A stretch of DNA of 64,000 bases, taken from positions 279,001 through 343,000 of the forward strand of contig JBANDB010000007.1 of NCBI GenBank assembly GCA_037576215.1. Direction: 5' to 3'. Below, piece after piece: positions 22,725-34,533 of this stretch (the first letter of the stretch is position 1; the number at the start of each line of letters is the position of its first letter). Source of the stretch: Armillaria gallica (lineage: Eukaryota > Basidiomycota > Agaricomycetes > Agaricales > Physalacriaceae). Position numbers and translations under genes: made by a program. The notes beneath the pieces were generated by a model. That model ran no database searches. It was not told where the DNA came from and saw only the letters and a program-made list of their open reading frames with translations.

Positions 22725-25700
22725 CAGAACAATTTCGAGAAGGACAAATTCTTGCTCACCAGATTACAAACCGAATTTGAACGAGCTTCATTTCTATAGT
22801 ACGGACTCCCTCTTATTAACTTACAACCACGATGAACAGACGCAGAGGCAGATTAAATGGACTGATAACAAATGGACACAGACACAGACTGACTTAATTA
22901 ATTACTTACCACATACGGACTATCAATTGGACTACGATTCGGACATTGAACCTGCGCTACGTAGTAATGAGAACCTTGCATTCTCTTTCTTTGCAGCGTT
23001 GAGACCCACAGGAAACTCTACCCGACAAGTCATGTGGGAGGAAGTCCACGACAAGCTGGCAAGAGAAAAGTTTGATCAATGGCAAAAAGGGACAGTCAAG
23101 GCGAAGGCATTACCAGAAGAAGACCTGCAGGTTTATACGCTGGAAGACTACTGCTTTGAAGAAGGGGACACGATCATCGTAAATAATGAGGACTTCAAGG
23201 TGGTAAGGAATGACCTGCTATGTACACATAAGAATGCTCAAGCCTTCACCCTGTACAAGCGAGTAGACAAGAAGGTCAAACCGGTGTCTACCAAGTTCCC
23301 TGAAGAAGCACGGGTGAAGCGAACAATACCTTGAGACCCCTTAACCACCCTGGCAGAGCTGCCAAAAATTCCGCCTGACTTCACACCTACAAATCGATTA
23401 ACGGAGGAGCGAATGATGGAATTGAATGTAAACCAAGACCAATTCCTGTGGCCAGAAGAAGAAAAATTATTCAAGCATGTACTTGTATTAAATGAGCAGA
23501 CACTACCTTATGAAGAAAAAGATCGCGGAACCTTCAGCCAGGAATACTTCTCAGATTATATCATGCCAGTCATACCACACACACCATGGGAATTCAAGAA
23601 CATACCCATCCCACCTGGACTAAGGCAGAAGGTCATTGAATTCCTAAAAAGCAAAATTAATGCTGGTGTATATGAAGCAAGTCAGTCATCATATCGCAGC
23701 AGATGGTTCTGCATACTCAAAAAGAGTGGAGCTCTGCGACTCATACATGATTTACAGCCATTAAACAAAATAACTATCTGAGATGCAGGACAAATTCCGG
23801 AACCTGATGATTTCATAGAACCATATGGGGGATGTCAATGTTATACAATGTTTGACATGTTCTGGGGATTTGACACTAGGAAGGTTGACCTGGGTTCTCG
23901 AGACCTGACAGCTTTTTACACACCACTAGGGTTACTCCGAATCACTGCCCTACCAATGGGATATACTAATTCACCTGCTGAATTCCAGAACTGCATGATA
24001 TTCATTTTACAAGACGAAATACCCCATGTCGCCAACATCTTCATAGATGACCTACCAATTAAGGGACCTTGGACTCAATATTTAAATGACCAAGGCCAAC
24101 CTGAAGTACTTGCCAAAAATCCGGGGATCAGAAAATTCATATGGGAACATGCTAATGACGTGCACCGCATCAAATGTGCTGGAGGCACATTTTCGCCAAA
24201 GAAAACTCAAATATGCCACCTGAGCGTAGTCATATTAGGACAAAAATGTTCTGCAGAAGGACGTCACCCAGAAGATGCTCGAGTAGACAAGATATTAAAA
24301 TGGCCACCTCTTAAGACTGTCACTGCAACACGAGGCTTTCTGGGATTGTGCGGAACAGTACAAATATGGATAAAGGATTATTCCAAAATTGCACGACCCC
24401 TGGTAGACTTAGTCCGAAAAGACTTTGAATTCAATTGGGGAGAAAAACAGATAGAGGCATTCAAAACACTCAAATCTAAAGTGAGCACCTCCCCAGCATT
24501 ACGATCCATTGACTATACCTCCCACCGACCATCCTATCTATCTGTTGATACAAGTCAAAAGGCAGTAGGATTTATTCTGTCACAAGAAGATGAACATGGA
24601 AGAAGAAGACCAGCCAGGTATGGCTCAATTCCACTAAATGAGAGAGAATCACGATATTCTCAGCCCAAGCTAGAGCTATATGGATTATTCCGAGCTCTTC
24701 GCGCCTGGAGAAAATATATTATAGGCTTGAAGAATTTCCATGTCGAAGTGGATGCAAAGTACATCAAGGGGATGCTAATAGCACCGGATATGCAACCCAA
24801 TGCAGCCATCAACAGGTGGATTCAAGGAATATTACTTTTCGACTTCAACCTGATACATGTTCCAGGAACAAAATTTAAAGGGCCAGACACCTTGTCCTGA
24901 AGAGATCTAGGACCAGATGAGGAACCTCCTGCCCCAGAATATGATGATTCATGGCTGGATGACATGGCCCTGTTAGCCTATCAACCAGACTTGACAGTGG
25001 CCCAGGAAATCAATTCATTCATATATCAAATCACACAGCAAGACACTATTGCCCAGTCTTTTGTCAATCACATAGATCGGCGGCAGATCCAGGATGAAAC
25101 ACTCAAGAAAATCAAAGAACTACATATGCACAAACAGGAGCCTATGGTGACAAACCCCCGAGGGCATCAGAAGTTTCTAAAGAAAGCATCACAATATTAT
25201 CTTACTACTGATGGTTGCCTATTCAAATGCAATGGAGACCATTCCCCTTTATTAGTAGTCCTGGACCAAGACACGTGAACTAGAATATTAACAGAGGCCC
25301 ATGACAGGCTTGGCCATAAAGGGGAGCAAGCGGTTTATGATATACTACGCTTGCGGGTATACTGGCCCTTACTTCAAACCGATGTACATCATCATGTGTC
25401 CTCCTGCCATGAATGCCAACAGCGACGATTGCAACGCATGGTTCTTCTGCCTACGATATCTGCTCCTGCCACTATATTTGAAAAGGTGTACATTGATGTC
25501 ATGTTCATGCCAAAGTCAGACGGTTACAGATACATTGTGTGTGCTAAGGATGACCTGACAGGAGTAGTCGAAGCCAGTGCCTTAAAAGAAAATAAAGCCA
25601 AGGCTCTGGCTAAGTTCTTATGGACCAAGATCTATTGCCGATATGGAGCCGTAGGACAGATCATTACTGATAATGGCTCTGAAGTGAAAGGAGCATTCAA

Positions 25701-26475
25701 ATGCCTAGCCAAACGATTAAATGTGCCACATGTTCAGATATCCCCTTACAACAAACGAGCTGGAGGAGTTGTGGAACGAGGACATTTCATTTTAAGGGAA
25801 GCCATCGTGAAAGCATGCCCAAAACGTAAAAAAGATGGGCAGATCAAGAACTGGCCTGACTACATAGACGCCGCTATATTTGCAGACAGAGTTACAACAA
25901 GCAGTGTGACAGGGTTTTCACCCTACTACCTGTTGCATGGCGTTGAACCCTTGCTACCATTTGACCTTGTGGAAGCCACATTTATGGTAGAAGGGTTTCG
26001 TTCTGGAATGGAGACATCGGAATTATTAGCCCTGAGGATACGACAATTAATGAGACATCCTGAGGACCTAGAACAAGCAGCAGCGGCACTCAGAGACTCC
26101 CGTTTTGAATCATGTGAACAGTTCCTGAAGAGATTTAAGCATCGGCTATTAAAGGAGGATTACAAACCCGGAGAGCTGGCACTGGTCCATAACACCCGAT
26201 TGGAAATGACTGTGAATCAGTTCAAAACCGCACCTAGATATTTTGGGCCATATGAGGTGGACAGGCAAACACGTGGCGGGAGCTATAAATTACGTGAGTT
26301 GGATGGAACCCCACTCAAAAAGAATGTGGCGGCCTTCCGGCTACTCCCTTACATCACACGGGGAAGTCCTGAATTCCAGCAAATCATAGATAACAACCAT
26401 CAAGTCCTAGACCCCAGCAGTTATCATGAGGAACCCGTAGCAGTTTTGGATGATTCTGACATGGATACGGACTAA
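22725..26475 (+). pseudogene. Retrotransposon pol: reverse transcriptase, RNase H, integrase
   Basis: RT motifs: NIPIPPGLRQKV, SRWFCILKKSGALRLIHDLQ, YTMFDMFWGFD, LTAFYTPLGLLRITALPMGY and catalytic FIDD (about 24.04 kb). RNase H: LSVDTSQKAVGF, KLELYG, VEVDAKYI. Integrase: HHCC zinc site (HDRLGH...CHEC), D-D-E residues in YIDVMF, ITDNGSE and GGVVERGH, and a GPY/F-type module (YFGPYEV, GSYKLRELDG). No chromodomain seen. Broken only by four TGA codons: 23332, 23779 (KITI*DAG), 24898 (DTLS*RDL) and 25276. The conserved family context expects Arg at 23779 and 24898. Ends at TAA 26,473. Confidence 0.92.
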
Positions 26476-26674
26476 ATGGGAATAATACAAATTCAGACAC
26501 TATAAATCAATTGAACTCTCCAGATGCCATAAGCATTTCATCCCCGCTTAACGTAATCCTATTGCCCTGAAACTGGACTCTGTCTGATCCAAACCCAAAG
26601 GGAAGGGAACCAGCCAACCCTTCACCATAGAAAATGACCGACAAACACATTCACCGCTCCTTCACCCAATAACC

Positions 26675-27590
26675 ATGATGCTCCTGGACGAGTATCCCTC
26701 CCCACCAGATAACGCCTCTCTCCTTAACTTTTTCGTATCTCCTGAAGAAGCAGCAGACTTCAATGCTGAAACCGACAGCCTGCTGCCTCCCCCTAATGAA
26801 GACCCTCTGCTCCCCTGTTATGCCGACGTTCTAGCGGAAGAAGCTGTTGAAGAAGAGCGCCTAATGCAAACCATCCAGGTATGTTCTGCCCAGCTATATG
26901 GATGTTAATCAGTTCTAGAATGTTGAACAGGAGTTCTGCGCACGGACCATCACATGCACCGTTCTAAACTCCCTGCCCTCTGGTGAAATTTATGTTGTTC
27001 CCATGGTTGAACCAGAGGATGAAAACACGATGGATCCACCTGAACCAGATGACACTGAAGTCCGTTGGCTGAATATTGTTCCAGTGCGAGAACACTGGGG
27101 CGCAATCCAATATCCTTTTGTCGTCTCCACTGACCTCAACAAAAACCTATATCTTGGATGCCGAATATATCACCCTTGGTATGGTGACGGTCAAATCACA
27201 GAGCTACCATATGTCACGGCAAAATATATCGTCTTCAATGGACGGTTTGTGACCTTTGGATATCGTGCAGGGCCATACCACGCCACCTTCATATCCCATC
27301 GCAGCATGTTCACCCGACCCCCACCACCACCAGCGCCAGCCAGTGCCGCAGCCACACACACCTGGTGGAGGGTGTTGAGAAGCTATCTCTGCCCCACTTC
27401 GCACGCGGAGCATGAAGCTGAAGCGCCAAAGGAGTTGGAACTGCTACCCATAAACAGGGAAATGGTCAGGCGAGCAGAAATGGAACCATTCTCATCTATT
27501 ATCTATTCATACACATACTCTTCTCAAATGCCCGAAATCTCCCCATCCTCTCAAGAGCACGGTGTCTCTCCACATTTCATTTTAATGTAA
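26675..27590 (+). CDS. Retrotransposon ORF3, unknown function, one intron
   Basis: Two exons, 26,675-26,878 and 26,931-27,590, separated by a clean 52-nt intron (GTATGT...TTGAACAG) that keeps phase 0. Product about 287 residues. Exon 1 is acidic (DEYPSPPDNASLLNFFVSPE). Exon 2 has a folded-looking core (EHWGAIQYPFVVSTDLNKNL, RIYHPWYGDGQI, VTFGYRAGPYHATF), then a polyproline stretch and a Glu-rich tail. No signal peptide or convincing membrane segment, so not an obvious envelope gene. Unlike gag-pol it has no premature stop. I do not recognise the family. Confidence 0.6.
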
Positions 27591-27683
27591 AATTACGTAC
27601 ACAAATTTTCATTCCTTCCATTTAAAGACCTTAAATTAATTACAGGACCATTGAACAATGGGATAACCGGGGACGGTTATATT

Positions 27684-27700
27684 TCTTCGTTCCCCGCGGA
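27684..27700 (+). repeat. 17-bp motif at the polypurine-tract position
   Basis: Abuts the first base of the 3' LTR, where a polypurine tract is expected, but is not purine-rich on either strand. Identical to 22,678-22,694. May serve as the plus-strand primer site. Confidence 0.5.
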
Positions 27701-28281
27701 TGTCAGGTCCGATATCGGAGCGGTAGGAAACCGGCAGAGTAGAAGCCGTGCCACGTCATTCCACCTGGCAACACGTCATCTAATCAGTACACGTGGCGAC
27801 ACGTCATTGACACGTAGTTAGAATTACAGTATATAAACCCCCACGAGAAATGAAAAGTCAGCTTTTACCCACTTACAGATTATATCAAATTACTTGAGTA
27901 CCTCTGAATACCTATTCAGACATCTCACGTGAGTCACAATTGAGTCACTCACGCGCAACACATCAACTTGAACCGCTTATCAACGCCATCACTGCCGAGA
28001 ACGGCCATCAGCCTCATATCAATTCACACCTTCACGCCATCACATCACCCCAATGAGCTTCGAAATAGACGCTCGATCACATTCTATCGCATCAACGCAA
28101 CTACTATCTACTCTGAGCTTCGACTTACGAGCTCCATACTTCCAGCAAACTACCAAACTCGTCTCACCCACGTGAAGCTTTAGCCAAACCATAGCATTCG
28201 TGCTCTCCCCCATCGAACTAACGTCAACGCACAGAATAACATCTGTGCACGGAATTCATCTAACCCCGACTTCCGCTGACA
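27701..28281 (+). repeat. 3' LTR (581 bp)
   Basis: TGTCAG...CTGACA, with TATATAAA at 27,830-27,837. Retains CG at five positions where the 5' LTR has TG or CA. Followed by target duplication CCAG at 28,282-28,285. Confidence 0.95.
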
Positions 28282-29987
28282 CCAGGAGTACTCGTTCAGC
28301 CTTCTCCTGAATACGCCTTCGATCCGAAGGACACGAAGCCCCTTGCGGAATACCGTTCGCTCATTTGGTTAGTCGTCTTGTTCCAGGTTGCTTTTTTTCA
28401 CGCTAACAAGAACTATAAAACAGGGAATCAGTAGCACAAGTGAACAAGAAATCGCCTCAGCATTCACGGATATAAAGAGGTCGAGTCTCTCAAGCAGATG
28501 CTCGTTCATAATTCTGACTTTTCTATTATAGATGATCCTCGTCACGAACCCGAGCAAGCCCTTTGAGTTCACAGCAAAAGGTACATTAGGACGAGGAGAC
28601 ACACTCAAAGTCTACGAGATGGAAATCGATGAGATCTACAAACGTCGTGGATGCGATCTATTCCCCAGTATCCGATATATCCTTCCACAAACCCTCACAA
28701 TCGAATGGGTCACCAATATCGTTCGCGACATTGTCAAAGGCACCTTTCAGGAAAATGTCGGCGATAATGATGACATTTTCTCACTTGGCAGGGATAGGTA
28801 CGCTCGGATACTAATCTATTCATCAGTCTACTAACTGTTACACATACACAGCTTGGCCGCAACTTTGATACGAAACTCTATCATCAGGGTGCTGCGAAAA
28901 GTTGTACCTGTAAGGTCATTAGATCCCTCCCGTCGAGCTTTGTCTTCGATAAGCCTACAGTCATCGAGCTCGGTGCCTTTGTTTATGATGTCATTTTGGG
29001 CCCAAGCACCGTCAGCGAGGGTATCCACCAGAACACAGCTCTCGGAGAGGAGCTGTTCCCTGAAATCGGCCCCGATACCCTCGGACAGACAATCGTCAAG
29101 CTTCATGAAGGGCAAGGCGAGCCTCCTTTGATCATGATTCCCGGTCAATTTTGTCGTTTTTATAGTAAGTCCTGCATTATCTGATGAAAAAACGCCAGGT
29201 GCTGGAGGCTTGGCCTTTGAATATATCTCCTACGCGGATAAATTCCGGACGGCCGTTTGGACCCTTCAAGTGACATCGGAGTCGCCCTTAAACTCTCTCG
29301 AAGATGGCCGCCTTTATTTCCAGAAGATCAAAGCCGAACGACCCCTCGGTCCCTATCGTTTCGCAGCATATTCCCAGGCCAGCGTCCTACTCATCGTATT
29401 GGTAAAGCTATTCGAGGATAACGGTGACATGGTTTTGCAGGCCGACATGTTGGACAATTCCCTGCATTGCTCGTCTATTCTGCCAACCAGGCGAGAAACC
29501 CAGACCCTAGAATCCCGGAGAATATGGAGGTTGTTTTCTACAAGGGGACTGAGGCGATTACTGAGATGATGAGCAGGGATGGGAATCCTGGTCTGCTACT
29601 GCGTTCTCTGAAGAAGCTCAATGACGCGTGGCACGGGAACTGCGATAACTATATCATCCGGGCAGTTAACCAATATTTCAAAAGCTACCCAACTGCGGTT
29701 TCTGTCTTTGTTTATACTTTGACGACTCGCAAAGATGGTCAATCTTCTATGGAGGCGATGTCACAGTGGTTGCAGACCGTTAAGGCTCAATCTCTGTGAT
29801 AGTTGCGCTGAATGGTTGTCTGGGTACGTTTCCTGAAGAAGATAAGCAGGAGTGGAGGGACCTTGCCAGCGCAAAGAGATGTCTACCGAATGCGCAGGTT
29901 GTCTTTGTGGACGGAGGTCATTATGAGTTTCTTACCGATGATAAGGCGATTCGGTTTCTGCAGGAGGGGTACTCAATGATTCTCTAG
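28282..29987 (+). pseudogene. NRPS-like A-T-TE enzyme, copy 1, 3' part (end of A, carrier, thioesterase)
   Basis: Resumes the interrupted gene at GVLVQPSPEYAFDPKD. The end of the A domain (MILVTNPSKPFEFTAKGTL) and the carrier domain follow; splicing across a GTACGC...CACAG intron gives LGRDSLAATLIRNSI, which keeps the phosphopantetheine Ser but has R for the usual second Gly. The thioesterase domain starts GAGGLAFEYISY, has FAAYSQASV around the nucleophile Ser, and ends GGHYEFLTDD. Frames break near 28,640 (an extra base gives YKRRGCD), near 29,305, near 29,440-29,460 and near 29,795. Dead through both the retrotransposon and point indels. Confidence 0.85.
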
Positions 29988-30397
29988 TAGCATGTTGTAG
30001 ATAGTCAAGCTTTTTTGATCTGCGTCTTCGATATTCGTCAAACATGTGATGTTTCTAGGCCAAGCGGCTAGAAGGTGAGCGCACATCAATGAATCATTCA
30101 ACAGCACCATAATGATACGGGAATTTTTCGTGTTTATTTGTCGTAGTTTAAATGAACTTGTTTCAATTCCAGAAGGGCATTTGGTCTAGAAGTCAGCCTT
30201 TGCTTGGCAGTGTTCCTTTCCGACATGAATTCGCAGTACGGTGCGCTCAACTTTTTCCCATTGGATACATGGTTTTCAATGACATATTCGTTCCTTATCC
30301 AGCGGTTTTAATTTCTCGATCTGTTTACTTGTGAAACACTTGAATACAATATCGCTACTCCGTTCAAGCCGTTCCCGAGAGACTACGGGATATTCTC

Positions 30398-30875
30398 TTA
30401 GAGCCCAATGTTGATGGAGGTGCAGCCAAGGGTAATGCCACCGTTCTTGTTGTGAAAAGGTAAGTATCATCTGATTTGAACAGTCAAATTACTCACAAAG
30501 TTGTTATTGTCACAACAGAGGACTTGGTTGGAGCACTGGGTACTGCCAAGCCCAAGGACGGTAATAGGGCTGCAGGTGAGACCTACAATGAAAGAGTTTA
30601 GCAATGGAAGAGCCATTTAGGAAAGGAATACTTACACATTAGCAGTGATACTGCCGATGGGAATTCTGAGAAGGCCCAAAAGGGACTGAACGATGCTGGA
30701 GGTGGGCTGAATAACAAAGTTTTGTTCAACTTCCTGGCACAATCAGCCGAGAGTCGACTCACGCTTCGAGTAGTAGCGCAGCACTGCGCGCCACTCCGTC
30801 ACGGGGAACGACGGCAGTGGCGGTCGCAAGGACAGGCAAAGCCAGGGGAGTAATAGTCGAGAGACAAGCAAACAT
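30398..30875 (-). pseudogene. Class I hydrophobin H3, frameshifted in exon 1
   Basis: Start at 30,875: MFACLSTITPLALPVLATAT. Exon 1 then reads VVPRDGVARSAALLLEA instead of the expected first cysteine and CC, because a small deletion before GCGCAGTGCTGC shifts the frame and removes Cys1. Downstream exons are still recognisable: [47 protein letters not shown], and NGGITLGCTSINIGL with TAA. Collinear with H7 at 50.5 kb, which is intact. Confidence 0.8.
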
Positions 30876-31584
30876 TGTGAACTGAGATAAAGCTGTACAA
30901 CTGTGAGGGTTATTCGACTTGATCATACCTAGTAAACCCACCTCTCTTTTATAGGTTCTCGTTCTCTCTGTCATCCCTGAGTACGGAGGTCATGTTGCCA
31001 TGGTGCCGCATGCGCAAGTAATAATGATTTACCCGACAGCTGCCAAAGTCTGAGTTCCAGGAACGGTAGATGTACCGGTAGATGGAGCGTACTAGTACGG
31101 TATTCATGATGTGCCGCTGAGAGGAAGCAGATATCAGTCAGAACATGGCGCCTTTCTCGGCGCGAAGACGTACTAGTAGTGTACTGTCTTGGGGTCTGAT
31201 TTCCGTATGGATGTCATAACACCCCTTCCCCCCCAAGCTTTTCTGTGAAAAAATGATGTGATCATAACGCCTCGCCCTCATCTTGATACTTAAATCTTTC
31301 TACTTGGGACTAATCCCCGTCACACCGCCCTGGTACCGTGACGAGACCGGTCCCTTGTTCATCTTTGCACTGCTTTCGCTAGTGGATTTTCACCGCATTA
31401 CAAAGCTCGGTCTTTGACGCATTGGCCGTTTCTGCGCCTATCCATCATCCCCTACCCACTGAAGCTGACTGGAAGCAATACTCGGCGAACAAACGGACAC
31501 ACTCTGATCTGCTCATCTATCCACCTAAATTAAATGACGCACATTATGAAAATGTTTGCAAATCCCGGTCTTTCAAATTTCTAC

Positions 31585-32087
31585 AACACCCTCTTCAAAA
31601 TTACCTCAATCTCACACTCACTTTCGAAACCTCCTCAATCTTTCTCCAGACTGCAGTAAAAGCAACTTCATCCCACCCGAAACCATCTCGCTCGCGGCAG
31701 TCCACCTCGGCCTATCAACGAGAGCCGTTCCCTCCTTCTCCATGGCATCAACAGCAGCTTGTCGTCTGCCAATAATAACGACGACTTTGGAGCCCGAGCG
31801 TAGTGTGAAGAGTATTCTTCAACAAGGGATTCCAGAGTCTGGAGTGATCTGGGCGCAACATTATAAGTTTATAAGAATGGTAACACGAGACGGACGTACG
31901 CGAATGACGAGAGACTTGTTATATTCCAGTCCCCTGGTGGCCCAGGTGGTAAGAGAAGTTGGTGTCCACCGTTCCGTGCTCTAGCGAAATAGAGAATACA
32001 GAAAGCAACAGGGATTGCTACAACGAGGAACATCGAGAGTAAAATGTAGTTGTGGGCGAGGAATAAATGTGGAGTATTGTCGTTCAT
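31585..32087 (-). pseudogene. Cytochrome P450 N-terminal stump at the duplication joint
   Basis: Duplicate of the left-edge P450. Keeps the membrane anchor and hinge (LLLPPGPPGDW), then LQTLESLVEEY, where a deletion removes the GPVFSL codons and shifts the frame. It retains remnants of the next exon as far as the second intron. Homology to the P450 stops at about 31,585. Beyond it the sequence matches 51.35-51.71 kb instead. TATA-like and second-Met arrangement as in the parent. Confidence 0.8.
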
Positions 32088-33654
32088 CCATCGCGAACGT
32101 ATTTATACATTGAAATACACGCGGGCGCAGAGAGGTAGAAGTTCGGCTGCTAGTCATCGACAATTTCCGACTCGGACTAGTGTGTGGCGGCACCTCGACA
32201 TTGTCACGACTCCCAGCATGAGGAAAGAGGCTCAGATATCGTATCGAAGGGCTTCTACTGCACACTATAACCGGAACGGAGACAGTCAGGATTTCTGATG
32301 AATGGTATCCGGGATTCGCTAACAGAATGGTGAAATCGTAAAGGTAGGTCATCGTGCGTGTCGGAGGGACCACATGTCCTGCCATGATCTTTGGCTTTAC
32401 GTTTTTAGAGTAAGACTGGCCACACGAGATCTTTATTCCGATCCTGCCGGTAATCCATCTCGTAAGAAGGATGTCGGTAGCTGAACTAATCCAAGATGAA
32501 AAGGTGCGCCGCTCGGACCATGTGGGAATACGCGCTGGCCCGAGAAACCTGGCGTGTCTGAATAAATATCTTCAAGACATCCCGCTGGACATTAGAATTC
32601 TAGTTGTATGAAAACTATTCATCAATCTCTGTCGTTAGACGGGAAGACAGGGAAAACTCACTCGAATGAAAATGGCTTCGCTTCTAAATACCGCCAAGAC
32701 AACACATCCGATATTCCTTCAAATGGCGCTTATCCTCTTCACCCAGATGCTCTCACTAACACAACCACATTCCTCTCCCTCGCTCTCCTCACACGAACCA
32801 TCGCGACAAAATTTTAGTCCACAAACGTCATGATCGGTACACCAGTCTCTGTAGGATCATGTCTGTATACCTTCACGGATCGGAGCGTCGAAACGCCACA
32901 AGAGTAAGGCAAAGAGGCCATGTTCGTCTTCTTCGACTTCAGAGAGCGTATTGGAAGTCTTTGGGACTATACTAGCGCATAATGAGGACCATACGGCCAG
33001 GCGGAAATACAGCAGGAAACTCACATGAGGGATTATCAGTTTGCCGTATCACAGTCCTTGATTATAGCCCTATCACGACGCAACACCAGTGCTGTCTACC
33101 GGGCTGTGATAAGGCTCCAACTCAGGGTCAGCGTTTCCACGGTACCGAAGATAGCACGCACAACAATGACGAAGAAATCTTGCGAGGGTAGCATTACTCC
33201 CCGTCCTTTGAGGGCTCACGCGAGATAGGATCCTTGTGGCGTTGAATCTGTCGGTAACACGATCCAGCTATGGGCCTTCCAAGTTGAGGATGACTAGGCC
33301 CTCAAGAGCGGGTTGCTCAGGCACTTTGGAGGCGACATATCGTGGTTGGCGAGATTCCGGTAGTAGAAGTGCAACAGGAGAAAAGGAAAAGACGAGGACA
33401 TCGTGAATTGTGATGGTGGAAAGGAGTGTTGTAATCCGGCATTCTCGGCCCAACTGTCCTTTGAAACTCAGCAATTTGCAATTTGAAGTTGCGTCACTGT
33501 TCACGATAGCTACCAGCTTTTTTGTGGAACGTTTGATATGGCATCGTCCACCCCGCAGCTTCAGTCCACGGAGCCTGAGAGGGCCGTATTCCAGAGAATG
33601 GATAAAGGAGAAACTGTCGCTTTTGGAGAAGAAAGGTATGCTAGAGGTTGACAT
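32088..33654 (-). other. Segment X, copy 2
   Basis: Duplicate of 1.65-2.77 kb with many small indels. Shares the peptides listed for copy 1. A longer leftmost frame (33,268-33,654 minus) is not kept in copy 1. No gene assigned. Confidence 0.35.
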
Positions 33655-34533
33655 TGTCGGAAGTTGGACATTGTAGACTTCCAGTGCGAACAGCCACTCT
33701 GAAGAGTAACCTTGCGATACATAGCCTGCTCACGTCTTGACCCGATCCGTGACTCGTTGATTTGGAAAGTATCCTTGCAGACACATATGAAGCTATCCCT
33801 TTCCACTTTGCTCGTCCGACGAACTTTGCCCGCTGGTCCAGTGAAATAGGATTGTTCCAGCTCGATATTCCACCAAATCCAATCATGGCACAGGACAAGC
33901 TGACCGGCATCTTCTTTGTGTTCTATGCTCACCCATTCATCAAGTACATTCATCATAAATTGACTACTGAGATGCGGGACATTTTTGAAGGGCACAGGTT
34001 GGTTGATCAGGACAAGAAATTCTACGCGCTCATTGCGACTGAGACAGTTGACATGTACCATAGGGTGATCAGATGGCGGATGAGAATGACAAAGCTAAGG
34101 AAGGAGAAGTGGCAGGTGGCGATGTATCGCTCAGATCTTCGGTCTATGTGTCAGTCATTCTACTAATAATTGCTCCAATGAATTGAACCGTCCCCATACC
34201 ATTAAATACTCAGTGACCGATCTTTATGTCGTTGACAGTTCGTTCGATGTAGACAAGTAGCTTATCAGTTCTAAAGCTTATCTTTATAAATTCCGCCCAT
34301 TCTTTAACCCCTTGTTTTCGGCCAAGGCTTCGGTGCAGGCTCAGCTAGGTCTTGTTGAGTCGCCTCTTAGAACTGAAGTACTAAAGAAGGCTCGAGGACC
34401 TTAATATTTTAATATGCAATGGCAAACTTGTAGTCGAGTCAGTGTTACTAATATCTTGATCTGTACACTTGTACTACTCGTGAATTCCACTATATCCTCA
34501 ACCCGTTCCGATTTACGATGGATCCTTAGTCCC
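33655..34533. other. Region without a confident gene; one short plus-strand ORF
   Basis: Replaces the first F-box gene of unit 1. An ORF at 33,762-34,166 (+, 134 residues, with KLTTEMRDIFEGHRLVDQD) has plausible composition but no recognised domain, and an opposite-strand frame of similar length overlaps it. Nothing else seen. Confidence 0.25.

Larger units (their letters stand above)
14812..28281 (+). mobile_element. Ty3/Gypsy LTR retrotransposon, 13,470 bp, full-length but mutated
   Basis: Two 581-bp LTRs (14,812-15,392 and 27,701-28,281) begin TGTCAG and end CTGACA, with a 4-bp target duplication CCAG (14,808-14,811 and 28,282-28,285). The interior runs in the order gag/zinc knuckle, aspartic protease, a long unidentified segment, RT, RNase H, integrase, and a third ORF. 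RT before integrase is the Ty3/Gypsy order. The LTRs differ at only six sites, so insertion was recent. The insertion disrupts an NRPS-like gene that has a paralogue at 46.18 kb. Autonomous activity is unlikely because of 14 premature TGA codons. Confidence 0.95.

Noticed and set aside
33561..34061. 166-residue minus-strand ORF opposite 33,762-34,166
   Set aside because: Overlaps an equally plausible plus-strand ORF. No domain on either strand and no duplicate to test conservation.
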